Assembly: GCF_005503535.1 (NCBI RefSeq) | Contig: NZ_SCNN01000019.1 | Span: 1-64,000 of the forward strand | Length of the DNA stretch: 64,000 nucleotides | Origin: Mesorhizobium comanense | GTDB taxonomy: Bacteria > Pseudomonadota > Alphaproteobacteria > Rhizobiales > Rhizobiaceae | Reading direction: 5' to 3' | Made by a program: the position numbers and the translations under genes | Notes under the pieces: model-generated | What the model was told of the DNA's origin: nothing | Seen by the model: only the letters and a program-made list of their open reading frames with translations | Databases searched by the model: none | Shown here: positions 18,576 to 26,375 of the stretch, piece by piece | Layout: each line of letters begins with the position of its first letter | How positions within the stretch are numbered: position 1 is the first letter of the stretch

Positions 18576-19406
18576 ATGACCGACCAGATCAGCTTGAACG
18601 ACGGCACCGCAATTCCCCAGCTCGGTCTTGGCGTGTGGCAGGTCGACCAGGACATCGCCGCCAAGGTCGTCGGCTGGGGGATCGAGGCCGGCTACCGGCT
18701 GATCGACACCGCCGAGGGCTACAACAACGAAGAGGGCGTCGGCGAGGCCATCCGCACCGCCGGCGTGCCGAGGCAAGAGCTCTACATCACCTCCAAGCTG
18801 CGCAACGGCGCGCATCAGCGTGATGCGGCCCTTCGCGCCTTCGACGACACGATGAAGAAGCTCGGCATCGAGCAACTCGACCTGTTCCTGATCCACTGGC
18901 CGGTGCCCAGCCAGGACAAGTATGTCGAGGCGTGGAAGACGCTGGTGGAGCTGCGCAAGGCGGGCCGCATCAAGTCCATCGGCGTGTCGAACTTCAATCC
19001 CGATCATCTCGAGCGCATCATCGGCGAGACCGGCGTGGTTCCCGTCGTGAACCAGGTCGAGCTTCATCCTCGCTTCCAGCAGCGCGCGCTCAGGGAATTC
19101 CATGCCAGCCACAAGATCGAAACCGAAAGCTGGAGCCCGCTCGGCAGCGGCAAGCTGCTCAGCGATCCGACCATCGCGGGCATCGCCAGGAAGCATGGAA
19201 AATCAGCCGCGCAGACGATGATCCGCTGGCATCTCCAGGAAGGGCTGATCGTCATTCCGAAATCGATCCATCAGGACCGCATCGCGGCCAATTTTGATGT
19301 CTTCGATTTCGAACTGGACGCGCAGGACCTCGCGACGATTCGCGGCATGGATTCGGCCAGCGGGAGAGGTGGCCCGAACCCGGCCACGGCCTCGTTTTTG
19401 TTTTAA
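18576..19406 (+). CDS. Aldo/keto reductase
   Basis: 276 residues from ATG 18576 (SD AAAGGACC). The AKR catalytic tetrad is complete: Asp44 and Tyr49 in DTAEGYNNEEGVG, Lys74 in ITSKLRN and His107 in LFLIHWP. The NADPH-binding C-terminal motif IPKSIHQDRIAANFDVFDF is also present. It is a cytosolic NAD(P)H-dependent carbonyl reductase of the 2,5-diketo-gluconate reductase (DkgA-like) group. It stands alone on its strand, followed by interspersed repeats. The natural substrate cannot be read from the sequence. Confidence 0.93.
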   Translation: MTDQISLNDGTAIPQLGLGVWQVDQDIAAKVVGWGIEAGYRLIDTAEGYNNEEGVGEAIRTAGVPRQELYITSKLRNGAHQRDAALRAFDDTMKKLGIEQLDLFLIHWPVPSQDKYVEAWKTLVELRKAGRIKSIGVSNFNPDHLERIIGETGVVPVVNQVELHPRFQQRALREFHASHKIETESWSPLGSGKLLSDPTIAGIARKHGKSAAQTMIRWHLQEGLIVIPKSIHQDRIAANFDVFDFELDAQDLATIRGMDSASGRGGPNPATASFLF

Positions 19407-19441
19407 GGTTAGATCCTGAAAGAGCCGGCGGCGAAGCTGCC

Positions 19442-19489
19442 AATCTCCCCCCTGGTGGGGGAGATGCCCGGCAGGGCAGAGGGGGGCGC
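19442..19489 (+). repeat. Interspersed repeat A, copy 3 (forward)
   Basis: Begins AATCTCCCCCCTGGTGGGGG and ends with the GGGGGGCGCC boundary. Together with repeat E and the inverse copy at 19715-19761 it fills the gap 19407-19786, in which I see no gene. Confidence 0.85.
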
Positions 19490-19512
19490 CAAGGAACGCG
19501 AACCATCGAATT

Positions 19513-19670
19513 CGTCATCCTAGTGCGAAGCAAGGAGCGAAGCGACGCGGCGCAGACCCTAGGATCCATGCCGTGACGCGAAGGTGTTGCAACAGTTGAG
19601 AATTCTGCTCCGCTGCACCCTTCGGCAAAGGTCACGGCATGGATCCTCGGGTCAAGCCCGAGGATGACGA
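19513..19670. repeat. Palindromic repeat E
   Basis: Nested inverted repeat, different from family A and lying between its two copies. The inner arms AGGATCCATGCCGTGAC (19561-19577) and GTCACGGCATGGATCCT (19631-19647) are perfect; the outer arms are CGTCATCC and GGATGACG. It resembles the short interspersed repeats common in rhizobial chromosomes. Confidence 0.8.
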
Positions 19671-19714
19671 AGCGCTGGCACGGCCGACCCAAGCACCGAC
19701 ACGTCGGCGGGACA

Positions 19715-19761
19715 GCGCCCCCTCTGTCCTGCCGGACATCTCCCCCACCAGGGGGGAGATT
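19715..19761 (-). repeat. Interspersed repeat A, copy 4 (reverse)
   Basis: Inverse partner of 19442-19489, with the CTGTCCTGCCGGACATC core, 26 bases before the end of the ferredoxin gene on the other strand. Confidence 0.85.
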
Positions 19762-19786
19762 GGCCGTTTCGCCTGCCGCGCTAATG

Positions 19787-20104
19787 TTATGCAGGCAGTT
19801 CCACCATCACCGCGCCGCCCTCCAGACGCGCCGGATAGCTCTTGAGGTTGGTGCAGGGCGGCAGGCGCTTGGCGGCGCCGGTGCGGTAGTCGAAGGACCC
19901 GGCATGCTTGGGGCATTCGACCTCGTAGTCCATGACCAGGCCGTCGGCGAGGTGGACGGCCTCGTGGGTGCAGAGCCCGTCGGTGCAGAACACCTCATCG
20001 TCGGGCGAGCGGAAGATGGCGTAGGTGCGGCCGCCATGGTCGAAGCGGCGGGCGCCTTCCTGTTCGATGTCGTCGAGGCCGCAGGCCTTGATCCAGCTGG
20101 TCAT
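19787..20104 (-). CDS. MocE-like Rieske 2Fe-2S ferredoxin
   Basis: 105 residues from ATG 20104. The two Rieske ligand pairs are Cys45-x-His47 (CTHEAVHLADG) and Cys64-xx-His67 (CPKHAGSFDYRTG). Size and sequence fit the MocE-type ferredoxins that serve oxygenases in rhizopine catabolism. It is the last gene of a same-strand set with a sugar-binding protein, a di-iron hydroxylase and a PanB-like enzyme; I infer that it donates electrons to the hydroxylase at 21233-22237. No ferredoxin reductase (MocF) gene is near. A stable hairpin at 20131-20158 separates it from the gene before it. Confidence 0.88.
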   Translation of the reverse strand: MTSWIKACGLDDIEQEGARRFDHGGRTYAIFRSPDDEVFCTDGLCTHEAVHLADGLVMDYEVECPKHAGSFDYRTGAAKRLPPCTNLKSYPARLEGGAVMVELPA

Positions 20105-20130
20105 TCTTCCTCGCAAGCTCTCGTGCGGTT

Positions 20131-20158
20131 TCCGGGACGGCTGGCTTGCCGTCCCGGA
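20131..20158. terminator. Intergenic hairpin
   Basis: Perfect 11-bp stem (TCCGGGACGGC / GCCGTCCCGGA) with a six-base loop between the binding-protein gene and the ferredoxin gene. No U-tract follows on the transcribed strand, so it may stabilise the upstream message or weaken read-through instead of ending transcription. Confidence 0.5.
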
Positions 20159-20174
20159 GGCTTCAGTCCCGGGA

Positions 20175-21116
20175 TCAATTCTTGCTGAGATACTCGGCCG
20201 CGTTGGCCGGCGTCACCAGTTCGAACGGCACGTAGACGACACGGTCGACCTTCTCGCCCTTCGCCAGCGCGAGCGCTGCGTCCACGCCGCCGCCGCCCTG
20301 GCCCTTGGCGTTCTGGAACACGGTGACGGCGAGGTCGCCCGCTTTCATCGCCTGCAGGCCGTCCTGCGTGGCGTCGATGCCGCCAACGACGACGTTCTTC
20401 ATATCGACGCCATTGGCCTTCAGCGCCAGGATGGCGCCGATGGCGGATTCGTCGTTGTTGGCGATCACCGCGTCCGGCGCCGGTCCGGCGGTCAGCCAGT
20501 TGGTCATCAGGTTCTGCGCGTTGTCGCGTGCCCATTCCGACGACTGCTTGTCGGTGATCTTGATGAAGTTGCACATGTCGGTGGCGAAGACCTGCTCGAC
20601 ATCCCTGGTGCGCTGGAGTGCCGCCTGATGCACGAGGCTGCCCATGACGATATAGGCGGTGGCGCCGGCCGATTTGCCCTTGGCGCGCAGGAGCTTGCAG
20701 ACCTCGAACGCCTGGAGCGTTCCGGACTCCGTCTCGTTTGATCCGACATAGACCTGCTTTTCCGGCAGGCTCTTCAAGTCGGACGGTTCGAGGTTGACGA
20801 AGACCAGCGGAATGCCGGCCTTGGCGGCTTCCTCGCTGATCGTCTTCGACGCATTGGTGTCGACCAGCGTGACGATGATGGCGTCGACTCCGCTGGCGAT
20901 GAAATTCTTCACCTGGTCGAGCTGCTTGGCGACATCGTTCTGCGCGTCCTCGACCTGGATGCCGGCGCCCTTTTCCTTGGCGCGGTCCTGCATGCCGTGC
21001 ATCAGCAGCGTCTGGAAATTGTTGTCGAAGTTGACGATCGAGACGCCGATCTTGGCGGCGAAGGCGTTGCCGGTCATCAAAGCCGCCAATGCCGTCGAAA
21101 TGAGAAGCTTCTTCAC
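20175..21116 (-). CDS. Sugar/inositol-type ABC transporter substrate-binding protein
   Basis: 313 residues with a Sec signal peptide (first 20 residues, cleavage near AFA-AK). The fold is that of the ribose-binding (Peripla_BP_4) group: KIGVSIVNFDNNFQTLLMHG, DVAKQLDQVKNFIASGVDAI, ANNDESAIGAILALKANG and GGIDATQDGLQAMKAGDLAV. The family includes the rhizopine-binding protein MocB and inositol-binding proteins. There is no ATPase or permease gene beside it, so it either uses a transporter encoded elsewhere or serves sensing. SD GGGAGG precedes the ATG. Confidence 0.88.
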   Translation of the reverse strand: MKKLLISTALAALMTGNAFAAKIGVSIVNFDNNFQTLLMHGMQDRAKEKGAGIQVEDAQNDVAKQLDQVKNFIASGVDAIIVTLVDTNASKTISEEAAKAGIPLVFVNLEPSDLKSLPEKQVYVGSNETESGTLQAFEVCKLLRAKGKSAGATAYIVMGSLVHQAALQRTRDVEQVFATDMCNFIKITDKQSSEWARDNAQNLMTNWLTAGPAPDAVIANNDESAIGAILALKANGVDMKNVVVGGIDATQDGLQAMKAGDLAVTVFQNAKGQGGGGVDAALALAKGEKVDRVVYVPFELVTPANAAEYLSKN

Positions 21117-21232
21117 GGTTTTCCTCCCTTGCGGATGGAGTGCCGGCTCACCCCTCTTTGCGTTCCGGCCCTTGCGGGATGGCTGGACGGACGGCTGGCG
21201 CTATCCATGTGGCTGTCTTGGTCGGGCTGAGG

Positions 21233-22237
21233 TCAGCGCGCAGCGTTGGCGCGCGCCTTCTTCTTCTCGTAGCGGGCCTCCATGCGGGCCTCGCCTTCCT
21301 TGCTGCCGTCGTGGAACGTGCCGAACCACCGGTCGAACGGGATGAGGCCGTCGCCGTAGTTCACCTCGAAATATTTGTGGTGGAGGTAGTGGATGTAGGC
21401 GTGGCTATCGACAGCCTTGTCCTTGCCGATCTCGACCTTGTCGAAGCCGACATGGCCGGGGATGGCGCCGAAGCCGGCGATATGCAGCTGGTAGAGCGCC
21501 AGGACCGGATTGGACGGGATGATCAGGTGCCAGAACGCCACGCCGAGATAGCCGAACTGCTCGACGGGGTGCATCGCCAGCGACGACCAGGGCGATGGGT
21601 TGACCGAATTGTGGTGCACCGAATGCACCCATTTGTAGAGCGGCGCCCAATGGATCGCCCGGTGCAGCAGGAAGAAATGCGTCTCGTGGATGACCGGCGC
21701 GGCGAGCGCCAGCAGGAAGAGGTAGACCGGATGTTCGGCGAAGGTGAGCCACGGCACGTAGCCATTGGCATAGGCATAAAGGATCGCCACCTCGATCGCC
21801 GTCCAGATTGGCATGCCGGTGCCGAAGGTGCGCAGCATGTTGTCGATGTTCTGGTTCTCGAACAGGAACGCCTTGTTCTTCTGCTCCGAGGGCCACTTGC
21901 CGTTGTATTTGAATCGGTTGCCCTGGGCTTTTAACGTATAGAGCCGGATTTCGAAGGCGCCGAAGAAGACGAGCAGCGCCACGCAGTTGACGAGAAAGAG
22001 CCTGGCGATCCAGCCGAAGGAAAGCGTCTTCATCACCTCGACATCGGGCAGCACGAAGCGCCACCAGACGACGGCCAGCACCGCAAACAGCAGGTTGTAG
22101 GGCAGGAAATAGTGAGGCAGCCATTTGAGCAGCGCCAGCGGGCGCGGCGGGAAGACAAACAGCGGCGCGGTGCCCGCCGGCTCGCTCGGAGCCCAGTCGC
22201 CGCGCTTGTTGCGGGTGCCGTATTTCAGATCGTCCAT
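21233..22237 (-). CDS. Sterol desaturase/fatty acid hydroxylase family membrane oxygenase
   Basis: 334 residues with at least four hydrophobic segments (about 40-60, 78-100, 142-160, 170-190). The histidine clusters of the non-haem di-iron family are present: HETHFFLLHRAIHW, HSVHHNSVNP and HYLHHKYFEVNYGDG. The enzyme would use O2 and electrons to hydroxylate or demethylate a substrate at the membrane. The Rieske ferredoxin at the end of the same gene set is a likely donor, mirroring MocD/MocE pairs. It starts 7 bases after the PanB-like gene, so the two are tightly coupled. Substrate unknown. Confidence 0.87.
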   Translation of the reverse strand: MDDLKYGTRNKRGDWAPSEPAGTAPLFVFPPRPLALLKWLPHYFLPYNLLFAVLAVVWWRFVLPDVEVMKTLSFGWIARLFLVNCVALLVFFGAFEIRLYTLKAQGNRFKYNGKWPSEQKNKAFLFENQNIDNMLRTFGTGMPIWTAIEVAILYAYANGYVPWLTFAEHPVYLFLLALAAPVIHETHFFLLHRAIHWAPLYKWVHSVHHNSVNPSPWSSLAMHPVEQFGYLGVAFWHLIIPSNPVLALYQLHIAGFGAIPGHVGFDKVEIGKDKAVDSHAYIHYLHHKYFEVNYGDGLIPFDRWFGTFHDGSKEGEARMEARYEKKKARANAAR

Positions 22238-22244
22238 GGCGGCC

Positions 22245-23051
22245 TCACAATGTCTGGGTTCGCAAGGACTGGGAGAGGGTGAGGAAGCGGTCGTAGGCGG
22301 CATCATCCATGTCCACCTCGTGCCGCGCTTCGGGGTAGAGGCCTTCGGCCACGTCGCGGCCAAAGGTGCGGAAGGCGGCGACGCGCTTTTCCTGCAGTTC
22401 GGCTTCCAGCGTGACGAAGTCGGCGTAGCGCCTGGCATGGCGCGGGTAGTGGCCGGTGTGCGTGCCCAGCACATCGCTGGAGAACAGGTATTGCGTGTCG
22501 CAGGCGGAGCCGCAGCCCATGCCCATGGTGATCAGCGGCGTCGAGCGGGTGATGTGGTCGGCGAGCCTGACCGGAACCACCTCGACCTCGATGCAGGCCG
22601 CCCCGGCATTTTCCAGATCCCTGGCCGCGCGCAGCACCTTGAGCGCCTCGTCGGCCGTCTTGCCGATGGCGCGGAAATTGGTCCAGGTGGCGCGATTGGG
22701 CACCAGGCCGACATGGCCGGTGACCGGAATGCCTTCCGCCGCCATGGCCTCGATGAAGCGCGGCGAATGCGATGAATAGACCGCGTCGGCGCCGCGCTTC
22801 ATCATCGCGAAGCCCAGACGCACAGCCTCGTCGGGCGATGCGACCGCGCCATGCGGCATGCCGACGGAGAGGAAGGCGAGGGGCGCCGCCTTGCGGATCG
22901 CTTCCAGATTGTGGTCGGGTTCGCAGGAGAGAATGACGATATCGCTGGCGACGGCGGCGGCGGCCTCGGCCGGCGTGTCGACATGCAGCTGCAGCCATTT
23001 CCTGCTGCCCTTGGCGCTTTGCAGGTCGTGTACCGTCAGCCGTCTTGTCAC
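22245..23051 (-). CDS. Divergent PanB-like (ketopantoate hydroxymethyltransferase family) protein
   Basis: 268 residues from GTG 23051, chosen because GGGAGGA stands at the right distance upstream. The overall TIM-barrel pattern of PanB is seen (MPHGAVASPDEAVRLGFAMM, VTGHVGLVPN, IEVEVVPVRLADHITRSTPL, GMGCGSACDTQYLFSSDVLG), including the glutamate of the LECVPVELA motif. However the metal-binding GDS motif and the K-IEGG motif of true PanB are replaced (VILSCEPDH and DAVYSSHSP). It therefore probably does not make ketopantoate. It lies between a LacI regulator and a membrane oxygenase in an apparent catabolic operon, so a related aldol or C-C cleavage reaction is my inference. Confidence 0.75.
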   Translation of the reverse strand: MTRRLTVHDLQSAKGSRKWLQLHVDTPAEAAAAVASDIVILSCEPDHNLEAIRKAAPLAFLSVGMPHGAVASPDEAVRLGFAMMKRGADAVYSSHSPRFIEAMAAEGIPVTGHVGLVPNRATWTNFRAIGKTADEALKVLRAARDLENAGAACIEVEVVPVRLADHITRSTPLITMGMGCGSACDTQYLFSSDVLGTHTGHYPRHARRYADFVTLEAELQEKRVAAFRTFGRDVAEGLYPEARHEVDMDDAAYDRFLTLSQSLRTQTL

Positions 23052-23125
23052 CTGTCGTCCTCCCGTTTGCGAGAGGCGTATCATCCGGACCGGCGCAAGG
23101 CCGCTTGTTCCTTGATCAAATCAGA

Positions 23126-24133
23126 TCAAAGGTTCTCGGCGGTGAAGGTGATGAAGCGGATCGGCGGGTTTTCGATCGGCAGATCGTGCAGGCCAAGCCG
23201 CGCCAGGATGAGGTCGATGGCGCGGCGCGCCTGTGCTTCCGGCGCCTGGTCGAGCACGACATCCATGGTGCCCTGGCGGAGCGCCGCACCGCTGCGCTCG
23301 GTCAGTTCGTGGCCGACGAAGAACACCTCGTGGCGGCGCGGATGCCGGGCCAGCACTTCGTTCAGCGAGCCATTGCCGCCGCCGGCGTTGTAGAAGCCGG
23401 CGAGATCGGGTCGCTGCCGCAGCGCATCGACCAAAAGGTCGGCGCTTCTTGGTCCTTCGTCGTGGCCGAACAACACCTCGGCGAAGGCAAGGTCGTCGCG
23501 AGGATGCTCGGCCAGATAGTCGGAAAAGCCCCGAATGCGGTCGCGGTGTACCTGGTAGATCTGGCTGTGGCAGAGTGCCACGATGCTGCCGCCACGCGGC
23601 TGCATGCGGCTCATCAATTGCGCCGCCATGCGGCCGGCGGCGTAGTTGTCGATGCCGACATAATCGGCCTTCGAGCCGGCGATGCGGGTCACCACCTGCG
23701 CGGTCGGCACGCCTTGCGCCTCGACCTCGGCCAGGGCGGCACGGATCAGCGGATCGTCCGGCACCGCCAGGATCAGGCCGCCACGGCGCATGCCGGGCTC
23801 ACGGATGCGCCGGGCGACGGCCGAAGCGTCGCCTTCGTCGAGGAAGGTGCGGTGCACGGCGACGGTGCGGTCGAGGGTGGCCGCTATGCGTTCGAAGGCG
23901 CGCGAGAGCCGCGAGAAGAAAGTCGAATCCGGCCGCACCAGGATGACCTCGATGCGGATAATGCCGCGATGGGCCTCGGGCAGCCGGCGCGGATAGTCGA
24001 GCGAGCGCGCCGCGGCGACGACCTTTTCCACGGTTTCCGGGCGCACGCCGCCCCGGCCGTTCAACACACGTTCGACCGTCGCGGTGCCGACGCCGGCGCG
24101 GCGGGCAATGGCGGCGAAGGTGGGTTTGGGAAT
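23126..24133 (-). CDS. LacI-family transcriptional regulator, apparent ATT start
   Basis: 335 residues if translation begins at ATT 24133. The HTH TFAAIARRAGVGTATVERVL is complete only when the frame is followed beyond the first conventional start (GTG 24067, inside the HTH), and the sole codon with an SD (AGGGAGGG four bases upstream) at the family start position is ATT; an in-frame TGA lies 24 bases above it. The rest is a periplasmic-binding-like effector domain (SKADYVGIDNYAAGRMAAQL, HEVFFVGHEL). It likely controls the PanB-like/oxygenase operon downstream on the same strand; the effector may be a sugar or inositol derivative. Confidence 0.82.
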   Translation of the reverse strand: MPKPTFAAIARRAGVGTATVERVLNGRGGVRPETVEKVVAAARSLDYPRRLPEAHRGIIRIEVILVRPDSTFFSRLSRAFERIAATLDRTVAVHRTFLDEGDASAVARRIREPGMRRGGLILAVPDDPLIRAALAEVEAQGVPTAQVVTRIAGSKADYVGIDNYAAGRMAAQLMSRMQPRGGSIVALCHSQIYQVHRDRIRGFSDYLAEHPRDDLAFAEVLFGHDEGPRSADLLVDALRQRPDLAGFYNAGGGNGSLNEVLARHPRRHEVFFVGHELTERSGAALRQGTMDVVLDQAPEAQARRAIDLILARLGLHDLPIENPPIRFITFTAENL

Positions 24134-24196
24134 GGCACCCTCCCTGATGCGATTTGATCAGGGAAATAGCATGTTTTCACGGCCGGTGAAGCTGCC

Positions 24197-24244
24197 GATC
24201 TCCCCCCTCGTGGGGGAGATGCCCGGCAGGGCAGAGGGGGGCGC
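24197..24244 (+). repeat. Interspersed repeat A, copy 5 (forward)
   Basis: Forward copy (GATCTCCCCCCTCGTGGGGG to GGGGGGCGC) directly beyond the 3' end of the DUF559 gene. With the inverse copy at 24665-24712 it brackets that gene. Confidence 0.85.
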
Positions 24245-24258
24245 TGTCCCGCGACTTC

Positions 24259-24630
24259 TCAATCCATACCGTCCAAGCCTGCCACGATGACAATGTGCTG
24301 GCAGACGTTGTCGATGTCGCGAATGACGTCGTTGTTCCAGAACCTCAGCACGGTCCAGCCGTCCTGTTCCAGGCGTTTGGTTCTTAACGCGTCGGCGGTT
24401 GCAAGATCCTCATCGGCATGCTGCGACCCATCGAGTTCCACGACGAGCTTCTTCTGCGGACAGGCGAAGTCGACGATGTAGCCGGCGATCGGAAGTTGCC
24501 GGCGAAAGCCAAGCCCCATCAAGCGATGTGCGCGAAGCTCGTTCCAAAGCTTCAGCTCAGCGTCAGTCATTGTCCGGCGCATGGATTTTGCGCTTGCGCG
24601 GTTTTGTGGGGGGAGTGGGGTATGAGGCAT
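24259..24630 (-). CDS. DUF559 (Vsr-like endonuclease fold) protein
   Basis: 123 residues from ATG 24630 with SD AGAAGG. The family motifs are clear: LRRTMTDAE-type start (here MRRTMTDAELKLWNELRAHR), GLGFRRQLPIAGYIVDFACP, KLVVELDGSQH and RLEQDGWTVLRFWNNDV. These correspond to the PD-(D/E)xK-like core of DUF559 proteins, related to very short patch repair nucleases; Asp in YIVDFACP and the ELDGSQH pair would bind the metal. The frame continues upstream into a repeat copy, which I exclude. The gene is bracketed by inverted copies of repeat A, 14 bp and 34 bp away, suggesting it travels or is maintained with them. Confidence 0.88.
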   Translation of the reverse strand: MPHTPLPPQNRASAKSMRRTMTDAELKLWNELRAHRLMGLGFRRQLPIAGYIVDFACPQKKLVVELDGSQHADEDLATADALRTKRLEQDGWTVLRFWNNDVIRDIDNVCQHIVIVAGLDGMD

Positions 24631-24664
24631 GGCTGCCTTCTTTGGTTGAGGCGAGCGCTCTACG

Positions 24665-24712
24665 GCGCCCCCCTCTGTCCTGCCGGACATCTCCCCCACG
24701 AGGGGGGAGATT
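24665..24712 (-). repeat. Interspersed repeat A, copy 6 (reverse)
   Basis: Reverse copy (GCGCCCCCCTCTGTCC to GGGGGGAGATT) upstream of the DUF559 gene; its end lies 18 bp from the stop of the 101-residue gene on the right. Confidence 0.85.
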
Positions 24713-24730
24713 GGCAGCTTCGTCCCTTCG

Positions 24731-25036
24731 CTAAATCCCCGACCCGTCCAGCTGCTGGGCGTCATCGCCTTCCCACGGCGCCGGCATCGAGGCGCGGGCG
24801 AGGTTGGCCGAGGGCAGGGGCATCCAGCATTTCAGCTCCGGCTCGGCATATTCGATGACGCGGCCGGGCGAGGAATCGGAGGCCCGCCAGCCCTCCTCGG
24901 CGAATTGATCGGCACGCGACCAGTAGGCGAGGTCGACTTCCGCCGGCCCTTGTTCGGAGGGGCGCACCGTGACCAGGATCCGGCTGCCGTCCTTCGGCGC
25001 CGTCGACATTTGGCGCCACCGTTCGGGCTCGTCCAT
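24731..25036 (-). CDS. Hypothetical protein, 101 residues
   Basis: Not recognised with certainty. A strong SD (AGGAGG, eight bases) precedes ATG 25036. The product is soluble, with MSTAPKDGSRILVTVRPSEQ, then a tryptophan-rich middle (DLAYWSRADQFAEEGWRASD) and a conserved-looking end YAEPELKCWMPLP, the sort of layout found in small phage- and plasmid-type DUF551-like proteins (WxP-motif). It ends 18 bp from a copy of repeat A. No operon partner is evident; the GST gene on the right is divergent. Confidence 0.65.
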   Translation of the reverse strand: MDEPERWRQMSTAPKDGSRILVTVRPSEQGPAEVDLAYWSRADQFAEEGWRASDSSPGRVIEYAEPELKCWMPLPSANLARASMPAPWEGDDAQQLDGSGI

Positions 25037-25259
25037 CGCATTTCCTCCTGGCTTGGTGCGATTTGAAGTGTCGCCTCGCCGTCGAGGGTGGTCAACTCAA
25101 ACTTTGCACGCTTCCCCCTGTTTCGGCGGGCAGGCAAATCGTCGATCCAGCCGCATCGATTGCATGCTGCAAATCCAAGCGAAAAATGTCGGATCGCGCC
25201 GGCTGGCTCCGTCCTAGGCATGGCGATGTACAATTCGTCGGGACAAAGGAGAGCCATTC

Positions 25260-25952
25260 ATGAATGAAAAGGTCGGGCCGGTGCCGGCAGTGGGCGCAAT
25301 GAAACTCTACTTCAGCCGCAACCCCAATCCGCGCCTGGCGGTCGCGGTGGCGCGTCACCTCGGCGCGGATGTGGCCTTCGAATTCGCTTCGCCCTTCGCG
25401 CCCGGGCAGGCGGAACGGTTCCGGCCGCTCAATCCCAATCTCTATCTGCCCATATTGGCATGGCCTGATGGCAGCCTGTGGGAGACCGACGCCATCGCCT
25501 GCCGGCTGTCGCGCGATGCCGGCTCGAATTTCTGGCGCACCGGCGACGACCAGCCCGAAATGATCCGATGGATCAGCTGGGGCAAGGACAATTTCGCCCG
25601 CTCCTGCGACATGGTGCATTTCGAGCGTGGCACCAAGCAGCGCTATCATATGGGCCCGATCGACCATCAACTGGTCGAGGAGGGGCTGAAACTGTTCCAC
25701 ACCTACGCGGCGATCCTCGACGCGGTGCTGACGGGCCGGCAATGGCTCGTCGGGCACGACGTTTCCTATGCCGATTTCCGCATGGCAACCTTCCTGGCCT
25801 TCAACGATGTCGGCGGCCTGCCGCTCGAAGATTATCCCGCGCTCGCGCGCTGGTATGGCCGACTGGAAGCCATCGATGCCTGGCGTGATCCTTTCAGCGG
25901 GCTCGACGCGCCCGGCCTGCCGCCGGTGCCGAAGCAAGATGCCGGGACCTGA
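25260..25952 (+). CDS. Glutathione S-transferase family protein
   Basis: 230 residues; SD AAAGGAGAG precedes ATG 25260. The N-terminal thioredoxin-like domain (residues 14-85) shows MKLYFSRNPNPRLAVAVARHL, a proline at the expected cis-Pro site (LYLPILAWPDG) and the glutathione-binding WETDAIACRLS motif. The C-terminal helical domain has the usual GRQWLVGHDVSYADFRMATF N-capping segment. A serine or tyrosine near residues 17-18 could be catalytic. Cytosolic detoxification or redox role is assumed from the family. Transcribed alone. Confidence 0.87.
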   Translation: MNEKVGPVPAVGAMKLYFSRNPNPRLAVAVARHLGADVAFEFASPFAPGQAERFRPLNPNLYLPILAWPDGSLWETDAIACRLSRDAGSNFWRTGDDQPEMIRWISWGKDNFARSCDMVHFERGTKQRYHMGPIDHQLVEEGLKLFHTYAAILDAVLTGRQWLVGHDVSYADFRMATFLAFNDVGGLPLEDYPALARWYGRLEAIDAWRDPFSGLDAPGLPPVPKQDAGT

Positions 25953-26044
25953 AATCGACGGCGCGAGGGGCTTTGTTCGCCTGGGCGAACGCGAACGCCA
26001 AATGCAAGGGATCAAACTGACGACCGGCGCATACACGAAGAAAC

Positions 26045-26150
26045 TTGAAGACGCCGGCCGCCATTTGGGGCGTTGGGGTGCATCACGTTGGGGCGCGACG
26101 CAGGGTCAAGCTAAGCATCCGACCGGCGTCTTCAATTCGAATGGCGGCCG
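26045..26150. other. Interleaved inverted repeats in intergenic DNA
   Basis: Within the gene-free stretch 25953-26382, TTGAAGACGCCGG (26045-26057) pairs with CCGGCGTCTTCAA (26123-26135), and CGGCCGCCATT (26055-26065) pairs with AATGGCGGCCG (26140-26150). The order is X-Y-X'-Y', which cannot form one simple hairpin but could form alternative stems or a pseudoknot. A structured RNA is possible; no known family recognised. Confidence 0.45.
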
Positions 26151-26212
26151 ATGGTGAACGAACGGTTACTATCCACAGGCGCATGCCCGGCCGGCATGGC
26201 TCGCCCGCAAGA

Positions 26213-26244
26213 GAGGCGACATGCCCGGGCGTCGCCTCCCGGGC
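26213..26244. other. Second interleaved inverted repeat
   Basis: GAGGCGAC (26213-26220) pairs with GTCGCCTC (26231-26238) and GCCCGGG (26223-26229) pairs with CCCGGGC (26238-26244). Again the arms interlock, so the two stems exclude each other or form a pseudoknot. A simple CATGCC/GGCATG hairpin lies just before (26182-26198). Confidence 0.4.
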
Positions 26245-26330
26245 AATAGGCTCCGCCATGAGCCGTCATCGGTGGCGGCGTCGTGGCGGAGAGGGTGGGC
26301 GCCATGACGCCCGCTCCTGGAGACTGTCTG

Positions 26331-26375
26331 GAAATTCTACCCTGGCGGCCATCTGAACTCGCCAGGGCGAATTTC
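26331..26375 (-). terminator. Strong hairpin after the RTX gene
   Basis: Two stacked stems: outer GAAATTC/GAATTTC and inner CCCTGGCG/CGCCAGGG with a 12-base loop. It starts eight bases beyond the RTX gene stop codon and is the obvious terminator for it, although a long U-tract is absent. Confidence 0.6.

Noticed and set aside
20131..20158. Riboswitch between the binding-protein and ferredoxin genes
   Set aside because: Only a single simple hairpin is present in 70 bases; no known aptamer pattern.
24630..24765. N-terminal extension of the DUF559 gene
   Set aside because: These codons are the translated repeat A, the same peptide that appears at every copy of the repeat.
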